Assembly (NCBI RefSeq): GCF_950295315.1
Contig: NC_080172.1
Location: 112,196,353 to 112,260,352, forward strand
Direction: 5' to 3'
DNA length: 64,000 nt
Source of the DNA: Erinaceus europaeus
Taxonomy: Eukaryota > Chordata > Mammalia > Eulipotyphla > Erinaceidae
Below, piece after piece: positions 22,780 through 34,736 of this stretch; positions within the stretch are counted from its first letter, which is position 1; the number at the start of each line of letters is the position of its first letter. The notes beneath the pieces were generated by a model. That model did not search any database and was not told the DNA's origin. It saw nothing but the letters and a program-made list of their open reading frames with translations. Both the position numbers and the translations under genes were made by a program.

Positions 22780-23560
22780 AACAGAAACCCCAATATTCAT
22801 CTGCAATATTCCAGCCTTTAGGTTTATGATTAGTCAACATTTTGTTCTGCTTTATATCTTAACTCTTTTTTCAGCCACCAAGTTCCAGGTGCTACCATGA
22901 TGCCAACCTGACTCCCATGGGCCGAATATCCCACCAATGTGTCCTGGATCCCTGTTTCCCCAGATCCCTGCCCCACTAGAGAAAGAGAGATACAGGCTGG
23001 GAGTATGGATCAACATGTCAATGGTCATGTTTAGTGGGGAAGCAATTACAGAGGCCAGACCTCCCGTTTTTGTTTTTTTTTGTCTGGAGTACCTAAGGTT
23101 ATATTTAGGAGTTGGAAAGATTACTCCAGAAATATTCTTAGCAGAGAATGGATTATGTATGTACTGTTTCTGTCTTCCTGTCTGCTTCCCTCCCTCCCTC
23201 CTTTCCTTCCTTCTTTCCTTTATCCCTCCTTCCCTCTTTCGACCTCCCATTTTCTGTACCCCATAATGATTCTGGGTTCATATTCCCAGAGGGATAAAGA
23301 ATGGGAAAGCTTGCAGAGGGTAGACAGCATAATGGTTATGCAAAGAGACTCTCCTGTCTGAGGCTCCTAAGTCCCTTGTTCAATCCACCACATCACCCCA
23401 TAAACCAGAGCTGAGCAGTGCTCAGGTAAAAAAAAAAAAAAAAAAAAAAAAGAATGGGAAAGCTGTCAAGGGAGGGGTTTAGATATTGAGTTCTGGTGGT
23501 GGGAATTGTGTGGATTTTTACCCCTCTTATCCTATGGTCTTGTCGTCAATATTTCCAATT
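22780..23560 (+). mobile_element. L1 3'-terminal fragment carrying a SINE
   Basis: Sense composite-type L1 3' end. It has an expansion of CCTT/TTCC repeats (about 23,180-23,240) and a nested SINE at 23,312-23,448. It ends in a tail with AAATAAA. Confidence 0.7.
23312..23448 (+). mobile_element. SINE, short family, with 16-bp target duplication
   Basis: AAAGAATGGGAAAGCT flanks the element on both sides (23,296-23,311 and 23,449-23,464). This fixes the family's ends: it begins 'tgcagagggtagacagcata' and ends in a long poly(A). Confidence 0.9.
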
Positions 23561-23840
23561 TATAAATAAATACAAAATAAAAATAAAAAGTGATTCTACA
23601 CTTATTAACTTATAATTGTAAAAATCACCAATGAATAACTAAAAAATAATTAGGTAAATCATCTTGGTATGAAGTCATGTCACTGAAGAGTTTCAGGTAG
23701 CAAACTATGAAGATTGGAGTCAGGATTTTCTTTATTTAATATAAATGTATGTGGCAACAAAATATAACTGAAAATGATGCATGTTCTTGAATCTGTATTG
23801 GTGTGTTAGGAATGCCTTTCTTCAGAAAGAATATGTTATT

Positions 23841-24118
23841 CAGGGAATCAAGTGGTAGCACAGTGGGTTAAGCGCAGGTGGTACAAAGCACAAGGACTGC
23901 CATAAGGATCTAGGTTCAATCAGCCGGCTGCCCACTTGCAGTGGAGTGAAGCAGGTCTGCAGGTGTCAATCTTTCTCTCTCCCTCTCTGTCTCTGCCTCC
24001 TCTCTCCATCTCCCTCTGTCCTATCCAACAACAATGACACCAATAACAATAATAATAACTACAACAATAAAATAACAAGGGCAACAAAAGGGGACAAATA
24101 AAGATAAAAAATAAAATA
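23841..24118 (+). mobile_element. SINE, 'caacaaaaggg' family, with target duplication
   Basis: Head 'tagcacagtgggttaagcgc', then 'gaagcaggtctgcaggtgtc', a CT block and the 'caacaaaagggg' tail. The flanks AAAGAATATGTTATT and AAAGAATATATTATT form a near-perfect target duplication. Confidence 0.9.
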
Positions 24119-24134
24119 AAAAGAATATATTATT

Positions 24135-24585
24135 GATAGAAGCTAGTCAAATGTAATAGCACTGCAATGAAAAGTAATGAACCTACAGTTATCTCATGTT
24201 CCCATTGACCTCTCTACTAAAATTTTCACTTGTGAATGTGTCACAGTTCGATTCTATCTACTTCCATGCCAAAGCACATTTTTCAATGATAAACACTGAA
24301 TGTGGACATTTTATTCCTTGATATCACAAATACTCACTTTGTTTCAGTTCTTTACTGTTTTTTCAAATTATTACTGGGAGGTTAAATTTGTTGGCACATG
24401 GATGCAGTTCCTCATTTTGTTCATATAGGTTAACACCTATAACACCCCCCAGGTCCTTCATCTGGACTAAGGACTGAAAGTGCTGGCATGTATGCAAAGC
24501 CCTTTCCCTGTCTCCTTACCCAGAGTCCTTTGCTTGGGTACAATACACTAAACCAGTCCAAGTTTCACTTCAAGATTCCCCTTTC
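24135..24585. other. Unassigned spacer sequence
   Basis: AT-rich, single-copy-looking DNA in the spacer between the inverted arms. No open frame of note, no repeat I recognise and no RNA-like structure seen. Confidence 0.4.
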
Positions 24586-24589
24586 TATT

Positions 24590-24850
24590 TTTATTCGTTT
24601 ATTTGTTTTGCCACCAGGCTTGTTGCTGGGGCTCACTCAGTACTTGCATGTGAATCAGTTGCTCTGGGCAGCCATTATTGCCCCCTTTATTTGATAGAAT
24701 ACAAAGAAACACAAGGAAATGGGAAGGCAAACAAGGAGAGAGACACACTCCGATGAAGCTTCCCTCCTGCAGGTGGGGACTGGGGCTTGAGCTCCAGTCC
24801 TTGAGCACTAACCTGTGTGGGTTCAACACAGTGCAGTCACCACCTGGCCC
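24590..24850 (-). mobile_element. Old SINE, antisense
   Basis: Body with 'ttttgccaccaggcttgttg', 'gctggggctcactcag' and 'cctgcaggtggggactgggg', the arrangement also seen at 50,740-50,960. Confidence 0.55.
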
Positions 24851-25214
24851 CTTCCCTTTGCCTGTTTGTGAATCATCCCACATCCACCATGCTCTGTCCA
24901 TTGTAGTCATACTACTTATGCCATGTAGATGGAATAGCACGGCTCTGGTTTCCACTGTTACAAGAACTGAACCAAGATCCACAAACATTCAAGGCTTACT
25001 CTATGTCTGGGTAACACTCCCTGGATCATATGTTCATTGTAAGGAGGAGTTTCAAAATAGACCATAGGATATTTTCAAGAGAGAACATTCTGATCACACT
25101 ATGAGCTCCTTTACTACCTAAGACACCTGGCTCATAGGTGTTTCTAATTTCTGTAAAGAGATGCTACCTAGAGATGTAGGTCTTATTGTTTTCCATTTCT
25201 ATGAGCAGGATAGT
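24851..25214. other. Unassigned spacer sequence
   Basis: No recognisable gene. 'caagaactgaaccaagatcc' and neighbouring text could be an old L1 or other retroposon fragment, but I cannot place it. Confidence 0.3.
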
Positions 25215-25590
25215 TTTTTTTTTAAGATTTTATTTATTAATTAATGAGAAAGATAGTAGTAGAGAGAGAAAGAACCAGACATCAGTCTTGGTACATGTGC
25301 TGCCGGGGATCAAACTCAGGACCTCATGCTTGAGAGTTAAACTCTTTATCCACTGCGCCACCTCCTGGGCAACAAGCAGGGTAGTTTTAAGACTATCAAA
25401 GATTTATGTTCAAATGCTCAAGAGAGGGCTAGGGAGATAGCAAGATGGTTATGCAAAATAACTCTCATGCCTGAGGCTCCAAGGTCTGGGGTTTAATCCA
25501 CAGCATCACCATGAGTCAGAGCTGAGCAGTTCTCTGATCTTTCTTTCTAAAGAGAAAATTTTAAAATAAATTAAAACATTAAAAAATGAA
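25215..25590. mobile_element. Two SINEs in opposite orientation
   Basis: Antisense 'tggataaagca' type at about 25,215-25,372 ('actctttatccactgcgcca') and a plus-strand short-family copy at about 25,427-25,590 ('caagatggttatgcaaaata'). Confidence 0.7.
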
Positions 25591-25855
25591 AATACTTTAT
25601 AAAATGTTCAAGTAAAATAAAATGAAACTTCATATGGTGGTGTTTCCATTATTATTATTTTTTTAATCCATACCATCTCTGACTGAGAAAGTGTGGGAAA
25701 TAACTGGAGACCATGCCACAATTTTCACTTTGCTGCCACACCTGTGACCTGTGTGTTTAGGTGGTAGTGACATTGGAGAGTGGCTTATGGCTTACCTTGA
25801 GAAACATGTCCTCTTCTTTGACTATTCCCACAGGTTTGCTGCCTGAGGAGATAAA

Positions 25856-26140
25856 AAGGAGCAACTTTAAGCCATCCAGTCTCCTATGAAAGGCCAGTTA
25901 GAGCCTGCTGAGTGATGACTTGGCCATCTCTTCCTTAAGGGACCTGCCTGTAGAGCTCTTCCCTAATCTGTTTGAAAGCACACAATCACAGACACTGGGA
26001 GACCCTGAAGGCTCTAGTGCAGACCTGGCCCTTTGAAAAACCTCCCTGAAGCCCTGGTTCAAGACTTCTTTCCTGAGAATTCAAGTTTCAAAGCTGTGAT
26101 GGATGGAATTGATGTCCTGCTCAAATAGGAAGTTCCCCCC
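25856..26140 (+). pseudogene. Solitary PRAME exon 2 relic
   Basis: Aligns to exon 2 of PRAME-A and C: acceptor TCCCACAG at 25,855, body with 'catccagtctcctat', 'gatgacttggccatctcttc' and 'gatggaattgatgtcctgct', and donor CCCAG|GTAAGG at about 26,141. The start codon is lost (ATAAAAAGG where AAAATG is expected), the reading frame is broken, and a TAG occurs near the end. It is on the opposite strand to A, B, D and E. I see no exon 1 or exon 3 near it. Confidence 0.8.
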
Positions 26141-26365
26141 AGGTAAGGAGGATCCATAGTCAGGGACAGTCTGTGTGTCCTGGAGGACAGCTGGGTCAGG
26201 GAGAATGGAGACCCATGGGGAGTCCCCAAGACTTCTAATGTCATAGTGACAGCTCATTGCTCATTGGGGATTTCTTCTCAAGAGTTCATCTCTGACAATT
26301 GGTAAAGCACACAATTTGTTTTCCATGATCATCTAATTTCTAGCCGCTAAGATACCTTAAAAAGT

Positions 26366-27065
26366 ATTAGAGCACAAAGCAAAAGATCCAGGTGTAAAGA
26401 TCCAGGTTCGAGCCTGCAGCTCCCCACCTGCAGGGGAATCACTTCACAGGTGGGCGGTGAAGCAGGTCTGCAGGTGTCTATCTTTCTCTCCCCCCTCTCT
26501 GTTTTTCCCTCCTCTCTCCATTTCTCTCTGTCCTATCCAACAATGATGATATCAATAACAACAACAGTAACTACAACAATGTCAACAAAAGGGAATAAAT
26601 AGATAATTCAAAAAAATATTGGAGGTTTTTTTTGTTTTATGTATTCATTCATTCATTCATCCATTCATTCCTTCCTCCCTTCATTCATTCATCCCTTCCT
26701 TCCTTCCTTCCTTCATTCATTCATTTGCATAGCAGAGTCTTACTCTGTCTGATTGTGGTATAGGGCACTGAACCCGGACCTTAAAGTCTTATGAATCAGA
26801 GTTTTGGGGAGTTGGGCAGTAGCACAGTGGGTTAAGCACATGTGGTGCAAAACGCACGGACCGCATTAAGGATCCTGATTCAAGCTCCCCACCTGCAGAA
26901 GAGCCAGTTCACAGGCTGCGAAGCAGATCTGCAGGTGTGTATCTTTCTCTTTCCCTCTCTGTCTTCCTCTCCTCTCTGTCCTATCCAACAAGAACTACAT
27001 CAACACAACAATAACTACCGCAATAAAACAAGGGCGGCAAAAATGAATAAATAAAAAATAAATAT
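26366..27065 (+). mobile_element. Two 'caacaaaaggg' family SINEs with a TTCA repeat between them
   Basis: Copies at about 26,366-26,612 and 26,808-27,065, both with 'ccccacctgcag', 'gcaggtctgcaggtgt' or close variants and the CAACAA tail. Between them a (TTCA)n/(TTCC)n microsatellite lies at about 26,638-26,725. Confidence 0.8.
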
Positions 27066-27067
27066 AA

Positions 27068-27285
27068 AAAATCAGATTATTTTTGTATCACCATTATGCT
27101 ATCTCTCCACACCTCCTCCCTCCCTTTCCCCCCTCCCCTCTCCATGTCTTACTGTTTGAGAATATTATTCTCAAAATCAGATTCTTTTTGTATCACCATT
27201 CTGCTATATCTCCATACCTCCTCCCTCCCTTCCCCCCTCCCCTCTCCATGTCTGTTTGAGAATCAGATTCTCAAAAATCAGATTT
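27068..27285 (+). repeat. Two tandem units of a ~105-bp repeat (third unit at 29,428-29,525)
   Basis: Each unit runs from 'aaatcagatt..ttttgtatcacc' through a pyrimidine-rich block (CCTCCCTCCCTT) to 'ccatgtc..gtttgagaat'. A third unit resumes after the L1 that interrupts the array. No coding sequence. Confidence 0.8.
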
Positions 27286-29428
27286 TTTTTATTTAATTTT
27301 TTTTATTTAAGAAAGGATTAATTAACAAAACCATAGGGTAGGAGGGGTACAACTCAACACAATTCCCACCGCCCAATCTCCATATTCCACCCCATCCCCA
27401 GTAGCTTTCCCATTCTCTATCCCTCTGGAAGCATGGACCCAGGGTCATTGTGGGTTGCAGAAGGTAGAAGGTCTGGCTTCTGTAATTGCTTCCCCGCTGA
27501 ACATGGGCGTTGACTGGTCAGTTCATACTCCCAGTCTGCCTCTCTCTTTCCCTAGTAGGGTGGGTCTCTGGGGAAGCAGAGCTCCAGGACACATTGGTGG
27601 GGTCTTCAATCCAGGGAAGCCTGGCCGGCATCCTGATGACACCTGGAACCTGGTGACTGAAAAGAGAGTTAACATACAAAGCCAAACAAATTGTTGAGCA
27701 ATCATGGACCCAAAGCTTGGAATAGTGGAGAGAAGTGTTAGGGAGGTACTCACTGTAAACTCTAGTGTACTTCTGCTTTCTTACTTAGGTGCCATACTCC
27801 AAACTTAGTCAATTTCTGCTTTGCGTTTCTACTTCTTCTTTTTTTTTTTTACATGCATAACATTCCCCAGATTCCCATTTAACAATACAACCCCCACTAT
27901 GTCATTCATCATCTTTCATGGACCTGTATTCTCCCCACCCACCCACCCACCCCAGAGTCTTTTACTTTGGTGTAATACTCCAATTCCATTTCAGGTTCAA
28001 CTTGTGTTTTCTTTTCTAATCTTGTTTTTCAACTTCGGCCTGAGAGTGAGATCATCCTGTATTCATCCTTCTGTTTCTGACTTATTTCACTCAACATGAT
28101 TTTTTCAAGGTCCATCCAAGATCGGCTGAAAATGGTGAAGTCACCATTTTTTACAGCTGAGTAGTATTCCATTGTATATATATACTACAACTTGCTCAGC
28201 CACTCATCTGTTGTTGGACACCTGGGTTGCTTCCAGGTTTTGGCTATTACAAATTGTGCTGCCAAGAACATATGTGCACACAGATCTTTTTGGATGGATG
28301 TGTTGGGTTCCTTAGGATATATCCCCAGGAAGGGAATTGCAGGGTCATAGGGTAGGTCCATTTCTAGCCTTCTGAGAGTTCTCCAGACTGTTCTCCACAG
28401 AGGTTGGACCAATTGACAATCCCACCAGCAGTGCAGGAGGGTTCCTTTGACCCCACACCCTCTCCAGCATTTGCTGCTGTTACCTTTTCTGATGTGTGAC
28501 ATTCTCACAGGAGTGAAGTGATATCTCATTGTTGTCTTGATTTGCATTTCTCTGACAATCAGAGACTTGGAGCATTTTTTCATGTGTTTCTCGGCCTTTT
28601 GGATCTCTTCTGTGGTGAATATTCTGTCCAAGTCCTCCCCCATTTTAGGATGGGGTTATTTGTTGTCTTGTTGTTGAGTCTGGCAAGCTCTTTATATATG
28701 TTGGTTATTAAAGTCTTATCTGATGTATGGCATGTAAAGATCTTCTCCCATTCTGTGAGGGGTCTCTTGATTTGGATAGTGGTTTCTTTTGCTGTGAAGC
28801 AGCTTTTTAATTTGATGTAGTCCCATAGGTTTATACTTGCCTTAGTCTTCCTTGTAATTGGATTCATTTCATTGAAAATGTCTTTAAAATTTATGCGGAA
28901 AAAAGTTCTGCCAATATTTTCCTCTAAGTATCTGATAGTTTCTGGTCTAACATCCAAGTCCTTGATCCACTTGGAATTTACTTTTGTATTTGGTGAAATA
29001 CAGTGATTCAGTTTCATTCTTCTGCATGTTTCAACCCATTGTTTCCAACACCATTTGTTGAAGAGACTCTGCTTTCCCCATATAATAGTCTGGGCCCCTT
29101 TGTCAAAGATTAGATGTCCATATGTGTGGGGCCTCATTTCTGGGCTCTCAATTCTATTCCACTGGTCAGTGTGTCTGTTCATGTTCCAGTTCCAAGCAGT
29201 TTTGATGACAGTGGCCCTATAATACAGTTTGAGATCTGGCAGTGTGATGCCTCCGGTTCTGTTCTTTTATCTCAAGATTGTTTTGGCAATTCTAGGTGTT
29301 TTCTGGTTCCAGATAAACATTTGTAGCATTTGTTCTATTCTCCTAAAAAATGTGCTTGGGATCTTTATGGGGATAGCATTAAATTTGTAGATGTCTCTGG
29401 GTAATATATTCATTTTGATGATGTTAAT
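27286..29428 (-). mobile_element. 5'-truncated L1 with composite 3' end inserted in a tandem repeat
   Basis: The minus strand carries the C-terminal third of ORF2 in several frames (about 29,420-28,180: [46 protein letters not shown]). The short 3'UTR with an A-run follows (to about 27,835), then the second 3' segment to a poly(A) at about 27,297. 'AAATCAGATT' borders both ends and fits a target duplication. It has the same composite layout as 2,945-3,891. Frameshifts show it is inactive. Confidence 0.85.
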
Positions 29429-29525
29429 AAAATCAGATTATTTTTGTATCACCATTATGCTATTTCTCCATACTCCCTCCCTCCCTCTCTCCTCTCCCCT
29501 CTCCATGTCTTACTGTTTGAGAATC
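29428..29525 (+). repeat. Third unit of the ~105-bp tandem repeat
   Basis: Repeats 'aaatcagattatttttgtat', the CCTCCC block and 'ccatgtcttactgtttgaga', which places the L1 at the start of this unit. Confidence 0.8.
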
Positions 29526-30528
29526 CCCAAACTGGGTAGCAGGAAAGAGTCCACCAGGAGTGATGGTCTGGAATTCACTGTGCCTGATGATACAATTAGT
29601 GGGAGACAGATAGGATACAGAGAAATAGATGTATTCTGGCGCATCCTCTCCCTCCTCCACCGCTGCTGACTCCCTCTTCTGCCACTTTTGGTGCTGCTTG
29701 TGTGCTGGTTTGGTGTGGACCTGGTTCCTCTTTTGTGAAGAGTCAAGTGAGGAGACCCTGGAGTTCTCCATACCTGACGAAAACCCAAGGTAGGAGTCAA
29801 GACTGAGAACAAGGACCATATTAATCTGAAGGTGGTGAGTCAGGATGGTTCGGTGGTAAAGTTTAAAATTAAGAGGCAGACACCACTTAGCTAATGAAAG
29901 CCTCTTGTGAATGACAGTGATTGTCAATGAGGCAGATCAGATTCCGATTTGACAGGCAGCCAATCAATGAAACAGATACACCTGCACAGTTGGAAATGGA
30001 GGGTGTAGAAAAAATTTATGTGTTCCAGCCCCAGGCAGGAGGTGTCTGCTAAAAAGGGACCCTGCTACTTTACTCCAGAGCTCTGTTCCTCCAGACCAAG
30101 AAGACATTCTCAATTAGAAAACCACAATTTGGTTCCACCACATCCTGAAAAAGGAGAGCAGGAAGGGATCAGAGGAGGGTCCTTTGGGTGCGCCTACATG
30201 GTGCTAGAAAGCTGAGGTGGTGGTGAGACTGCTTTGTAGTCAGTCACCTGTCTTCATGTAATGAAAACATTTACACATGTGCCCACAGCTAAACTGTAAA
30301 TCATCAATGCCTGTCAAATGAAGATGATAGCAGTGAACATAATAGAATAATGTTTAAAGATGAGACATATACTACACTTCACCCAACACCAAATGTCTGT
30401 GCCTACCTGTGCTCAAATTAAATGCCAAAGTAATCAGAAAGCTACAGCAGTTAGTTGCCTTCCTCCTTCCTTCCTTTGTTTCTTTTGATATGGGCTGATA
30501 ATTCATGGGTGTAAATACTCTATGCCAT
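29526..30528. other. Unassigned sequence, possibly an old retroposed or LTR fragment
   Basis: About 1 kb with above-average GC for the window and no match to the repeats recognised elsewhere here. Open stretches exist on the minus strand (29,460-29,927) but they cross the tandem repeat and look accidental. 'gccaatcaatgaaacagata' could be a CCAAT-type promoter piece of an LTR. I cannot identify it. Confidence 0.3.
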
Positions 30529-31160
30529 ATGTTGCAGTGGGCCACCACAGCAGATGAGCAGCAAGAGAGTCAGGGGTCTGGGAAGGTGACCTCCCCAGTG
30601 GGTCAGGAATCAGTGCAAGGGAGAACAGAAAACACCACACTCATATGGAGGGTAAATCTGGACTCATTTTAATAGTGAAATTGCATTACTTTTATACTTT
30701 TTCAGGTTACATAAACATCCAGCTCATAAGGAAGTAGCAATAAACATCATAGTCTTGTGACTTTGGCTGGGTACATGTCACTCCCCCTTTTTACTGTAAA
30801 GAATGGTACAATACTTAGTATCACCCTGTTCTCAGGGGAGGTCATACTTAGAATTGTTTTTGACTTTTGCTGAGGGCTCTTTCTATCAGTAATCTTCTAT
30901 GGGGGGCATACAGATCTTTGCCTAGTCCTGGGCCACTGCTCATCTAGATCTGGTAGGCTTAACTATTAATCTTTCTTTGTTTCGATGCATCAACTTGTAC
31001 CTGGGAGGCTTCAATCTCTGCATTCTTTCTTTGAGGGGCAGGTCATAACATGACTTCTTTTGTCCGTCTATGCTGATCCACCTTCCCCACTTTCATAATG
31101 TAACTTTCAAATATGCCCCTGTGTAAGGGAGAGGGGGTGCTTCTGACTCTCCATTCCCAA
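30529..31160 (-). mobile_element. LTR with adjoining internal remnant of an endogenous retrovirus
   Basis: In the minus sense the LTR (30,781 down to 30,529) begins TGACATGTACCC and ends CCCACTGCAACA. It contains TATAAAA in 'aaagtataaaagtaatg' and ATTAAA. Just upstream (plus 30,782-30,800) the minus strand shows a purine tract AGTAAAAAGGGGGAG, a polypurine tract directly before U3. About 380 bp of internal DNA follow with no protein I can name. Confidence 0.6.
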
Positions 31161-31640
31161 CATGCACTATTAATCAATTGTGACAGTATAATTATTTGTA
31201 ACAATAACGGGGGGAGAATGCATCATCCCATTCTCGTCCTTCGTGCCCAGCTTCCTTGAAGTCTGAATGCATCCAGAGGAGATGACTGTGTCAGGATCCC
31301 TGGTATTCTTGATGGGGCGCCGAAATATATGAAAAAAAAAAAAAACTATCCAATAGTTCTTGTTCACCTCCTAACATTCTTTTTTAAAAATTATTATAAT
31401 TTTTTAAAAAACTTTTTTTTTACAGAATTACATGTCAACATGGGTTTGAATCCACACCATTCGCAGCACCACCAGAGTTCTGAATCTAAGGTCTTCCCAT
31501 GGCAACCCACCAAAATTCCCCTAAGATTATAGACATGGGCCAACCATCATCTCTACAACTGTCTGTCCATATTTATACATATTTGCTGCCTTTTATTCTA
31601 AATCAATCCTCTCTTCCACTCCAAGCCACTCATGGCATCA
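31161..31640. other. Unassigned sequence
   Basis: AT-rich with poly(A)/poly(T) stretches near 31,330 and 31,415. It may hold degraded retroposons. No gene seen. Confidence 0.3.
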
Positions 31641-32160
31641 TAATTACATCATACATTCCTCTTCTTTTCCTTCTCTCTCCCTCTGGGTGTGAATGGATCT
31701 GGAGTTCAAAGACCCCTTCATCCTATCATTCCTGCTGGGAGTATGGACAAAAGTTGTTTTTGTGGAGCAGAAGGTATACGCTCAGACTTCTGTAATTGCT
31801 TCTCCACTGAACATGGGTGTTGACAGGTCAATCCATGGCCCCAGTTTGTTTCTATCTTTCCCTAGTGGACCAGAGCTCTGGAAATATGATAGTCCAAGAC
31901 ACATTGGTGAGGTTGTATTCCAAGAGAATTTGAGATGGAGTCATGGTAGCATCAGTAACTTGTATCTGGTACGTTGCATGACCTAAGTTGAGGCAAAATG
32001 GTTAATGAAAAAAAATCAAAAAGTAGGATTAGATAGGATGGCATTAAGGACTTAAGGGTAGAAAAAAGCTATAAAATCCATTTCAGGCATGTCCCTGGGT
32101 CACACAACTATAGTAGTTTTAATTTTGTAGCTAGCTTGAAATTGCCCATGAAGTGAGCCT
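31640..32160 (-). mobile_element. L1 3'UTR fragment
   Basis: Antisense composite-type L1 3' sequence with 'cttctgtaattgcttctcc', 'aacatgggtgttgacaggtc' and 'tttccctagtgg'. It is 5'-truncated. Confidence 0.6.
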
Positions 32161-32189
32161 CCTTCCTCTACTTAATACATTGTGCCACT

Positions 32190-34736
32190 TTATCAAATAT
32201 TAGATGTGTGGGAGTTTAGTTCTGGGCTTTCATTTCTGTTCCACTGGTCTGTGTGCCTATTTTTGTTCCAGTACCAGGCTATTTTGATGACGGTGGCCTT
32301 ATAATATACTTTGAGATCTGGGAGTGCTATGCCTCCATTTCTGTTATTTTTCCTAAAGATGGTTTTGGCTATTCTAGGTGTTTTCTGGTTCCAGATAAAT
32401 GATTGTAGTTTTAGTTCTATTCTCTTATAGAAACTTGGTGGAACTTTGATGGGTATCACATTAAATTTGTAGATGGTTCTGGAGAGAATATTAATTTTGA
32501 TTATATTAATTCTTCCAATCAATGAGCATTGGATGTCTTTCCATTTCTAGGTATCATTTTCTATTTCTCTGAATAGCAACTCATAGTTTTCAGTATACAA
32601 GTTTTTCACTTCTTTGATCAGGTTTATTTCTAGATATTTTATTGATATTGCTGCAACAGTGAAAGGGAGTGGATTCAGGAAATCTTCTGCTTTGGACTTA
32701 GTATTTGCATATAGAAATGCCACTATTTTTGTACATTGATTTTGTAGCCTGACACCTTGCTATATTGCCTCATAACTTCCAATAGCTTTCTCCTGGATTC
32801 TTTAGGCTTTTCTATGTATACTGTCATATCATCTGCAAATAGTGAGAGCTTGACTTCTTCCCTTCAAATCTGTATTTCTTTGATTTCTTTATCTTGCCTG
32901 ATTGCTATGGAGAGGACTGCTAATACTATATTGAAGTGTAATAGTGATAATGGACAACCCTGTCTAGCCCCCATCCTGAGGGGGAATGCTTTCAGCTTCT
33001 GTCCATTGAGTATTATGTTGGCTGTAGGTTTGCTGAATATGGCTCCACTAGCTTGAAGAATTTCAAATCTATTCCCATTGTTGTAGTATTTTGAGCATGA
33101 ATGGGTGTTGGGTTTTGTCAAAGGCTTTCTCTGCATCTATTGATATTGCCATGTGGTTTTGGGTTTTATTTTTGTTGATGTGGTGAATGACACTGATTGA
33201 CTTACATATATTGAACTTGCCTTGCATTCCTGGGATAAATCTCACTTGGTTGTGATGAACAATATTTTGGATATACTGCTATATCTGGTTGGATAGGATC
33301 TTGTTCAACATTTTATCATCTATGTTCATTAGAGATATTGGTCTGTAGTTTCCCTTTTTGGTTGTGTCCCTATCTGTTTTTGATATAAGGGTGATGTTGA
33401 ATTCATAGAAGTTAGAAGGATGTATTCCCATTTCTTAATCTTTTGGAAAATCTTTAGAAGTATTGGTATTAAGTGTTTAGAAGCATAGGTATTAAATGGG
33501 TGGAGGGTGAGAGTAGATGTTTAGCTTCACACAGTCCTTTGGTGGATGGGGTGGTGTTGATGTGCACTCCTTTTAAACTTTAGTCTCATAAATCACTATT
33601 CAGTTAATATGAAAGGGGAAAACCTGATTGAATGTCTCAAAGTTTTTAATGAACAGAACTTAGGCTGAGTATATGTTCCTTCAGTCTAAGCTATTAATAC
33701 TTTAAATGTGTAATAAGACTGAATTTTAACAGTGACTCAAATTGTTAATACATTTTAGTAATGATTGTTCTTTGAAATGTTGACTCTCACAAAAGCTTAG
33801 ACCAGGGAAAACAGAAGCAACTACTGGTATTACTCTATAAGACATAGCTAAATATAAGTAACATCAAAGGACATAAGTATGGTGATGTTGTGTATGATAC
33901 AGCAAATCCTAACAATGGGATTTTCAAAGTTAACCAAATTTCCAAATAATTTGATTATAGCAATAACTATCTATCGCCTTCTTAAACCCTAAGACAGAAG
34001 GAACTTCCCACTTCCTCTGTAAAGCCCGTGGTTACCCCAGTCCTGGAACCTCTAGAGTGGGGCTCACTTCCTGCATGCTTCTCTCAATTCATACCAGCTG
34101 ACACTGCATCTGCTGATGCCAACCTCATCAGTACAATAAGTACCATCGTGCATGCTTCACTTTGGACTGCATCCAGAGATGTCAGGCATGGAATGAATAT
34201 TAACCCTTCAACCTCATTACTTGGGTGAGACCTTTCCTTTATCATAGGACACCTTAATTCCATTCAAGGTGGTTGACTTACTAACAAAGCCTCAAAACCT
34301 AGCTATAGACCAGGTCCCATGAGATAGGGCATCATGCACATGTACTCATAAATTATGGCAAAATGTATACCTGAAAGAAAAAAGTGCACAATAGTCTGCA
34401 GTGAGTCAATAAATGAAGTAAGTAGATAGGCCTAAAATGACACCTTAAAGTACCTAGTGAAATACTTTCTACTTAGATCTAGATATGCTACTCACCTACT
34501 TCCCATTGTACTTCCCTCAGTCACTCAAAAGCAAACCTTACCAAATTAAGGACTACAAAAGCCAAATAAGGGCAAGAGACTATCATACTTTAATGATGAC
34601 TCTTTAGTCACTATCAGGCCACCCCTCCTCAGCTGGGGTCTTAGTTGGGGATTCCTGGGATTCTCATACAGATATGATGAGACTAGACCTCAAATAGATC
34701 CTCCCTCCATTGTCACTGGTCATGTTCATCAGGAAC
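32190..34736. mobile_element. L1 with 5' inversion; left part of an element split by the ERV
   Basis: 32,190-33,475 is L1 ORF2 reverse-transcriptase sequence on the minus strand ([66 protein letters not shown]). From about 33,490 the long-type L1 3'UTR follows on the plus strand, and it resumes at 40,377-40,612 after the ERV. An inverted 5' part joined to a direct 3' part is the known result of twin priming. Part of ORF2 between them is missing. Confidence 0.7.

Noticed and set aside
27096..27296. Proline- and leucine-rich short open frame with repeats
   Set aside because: Arises from the pyrimidine-rich ~105-bp tandem repeat; no gene context.
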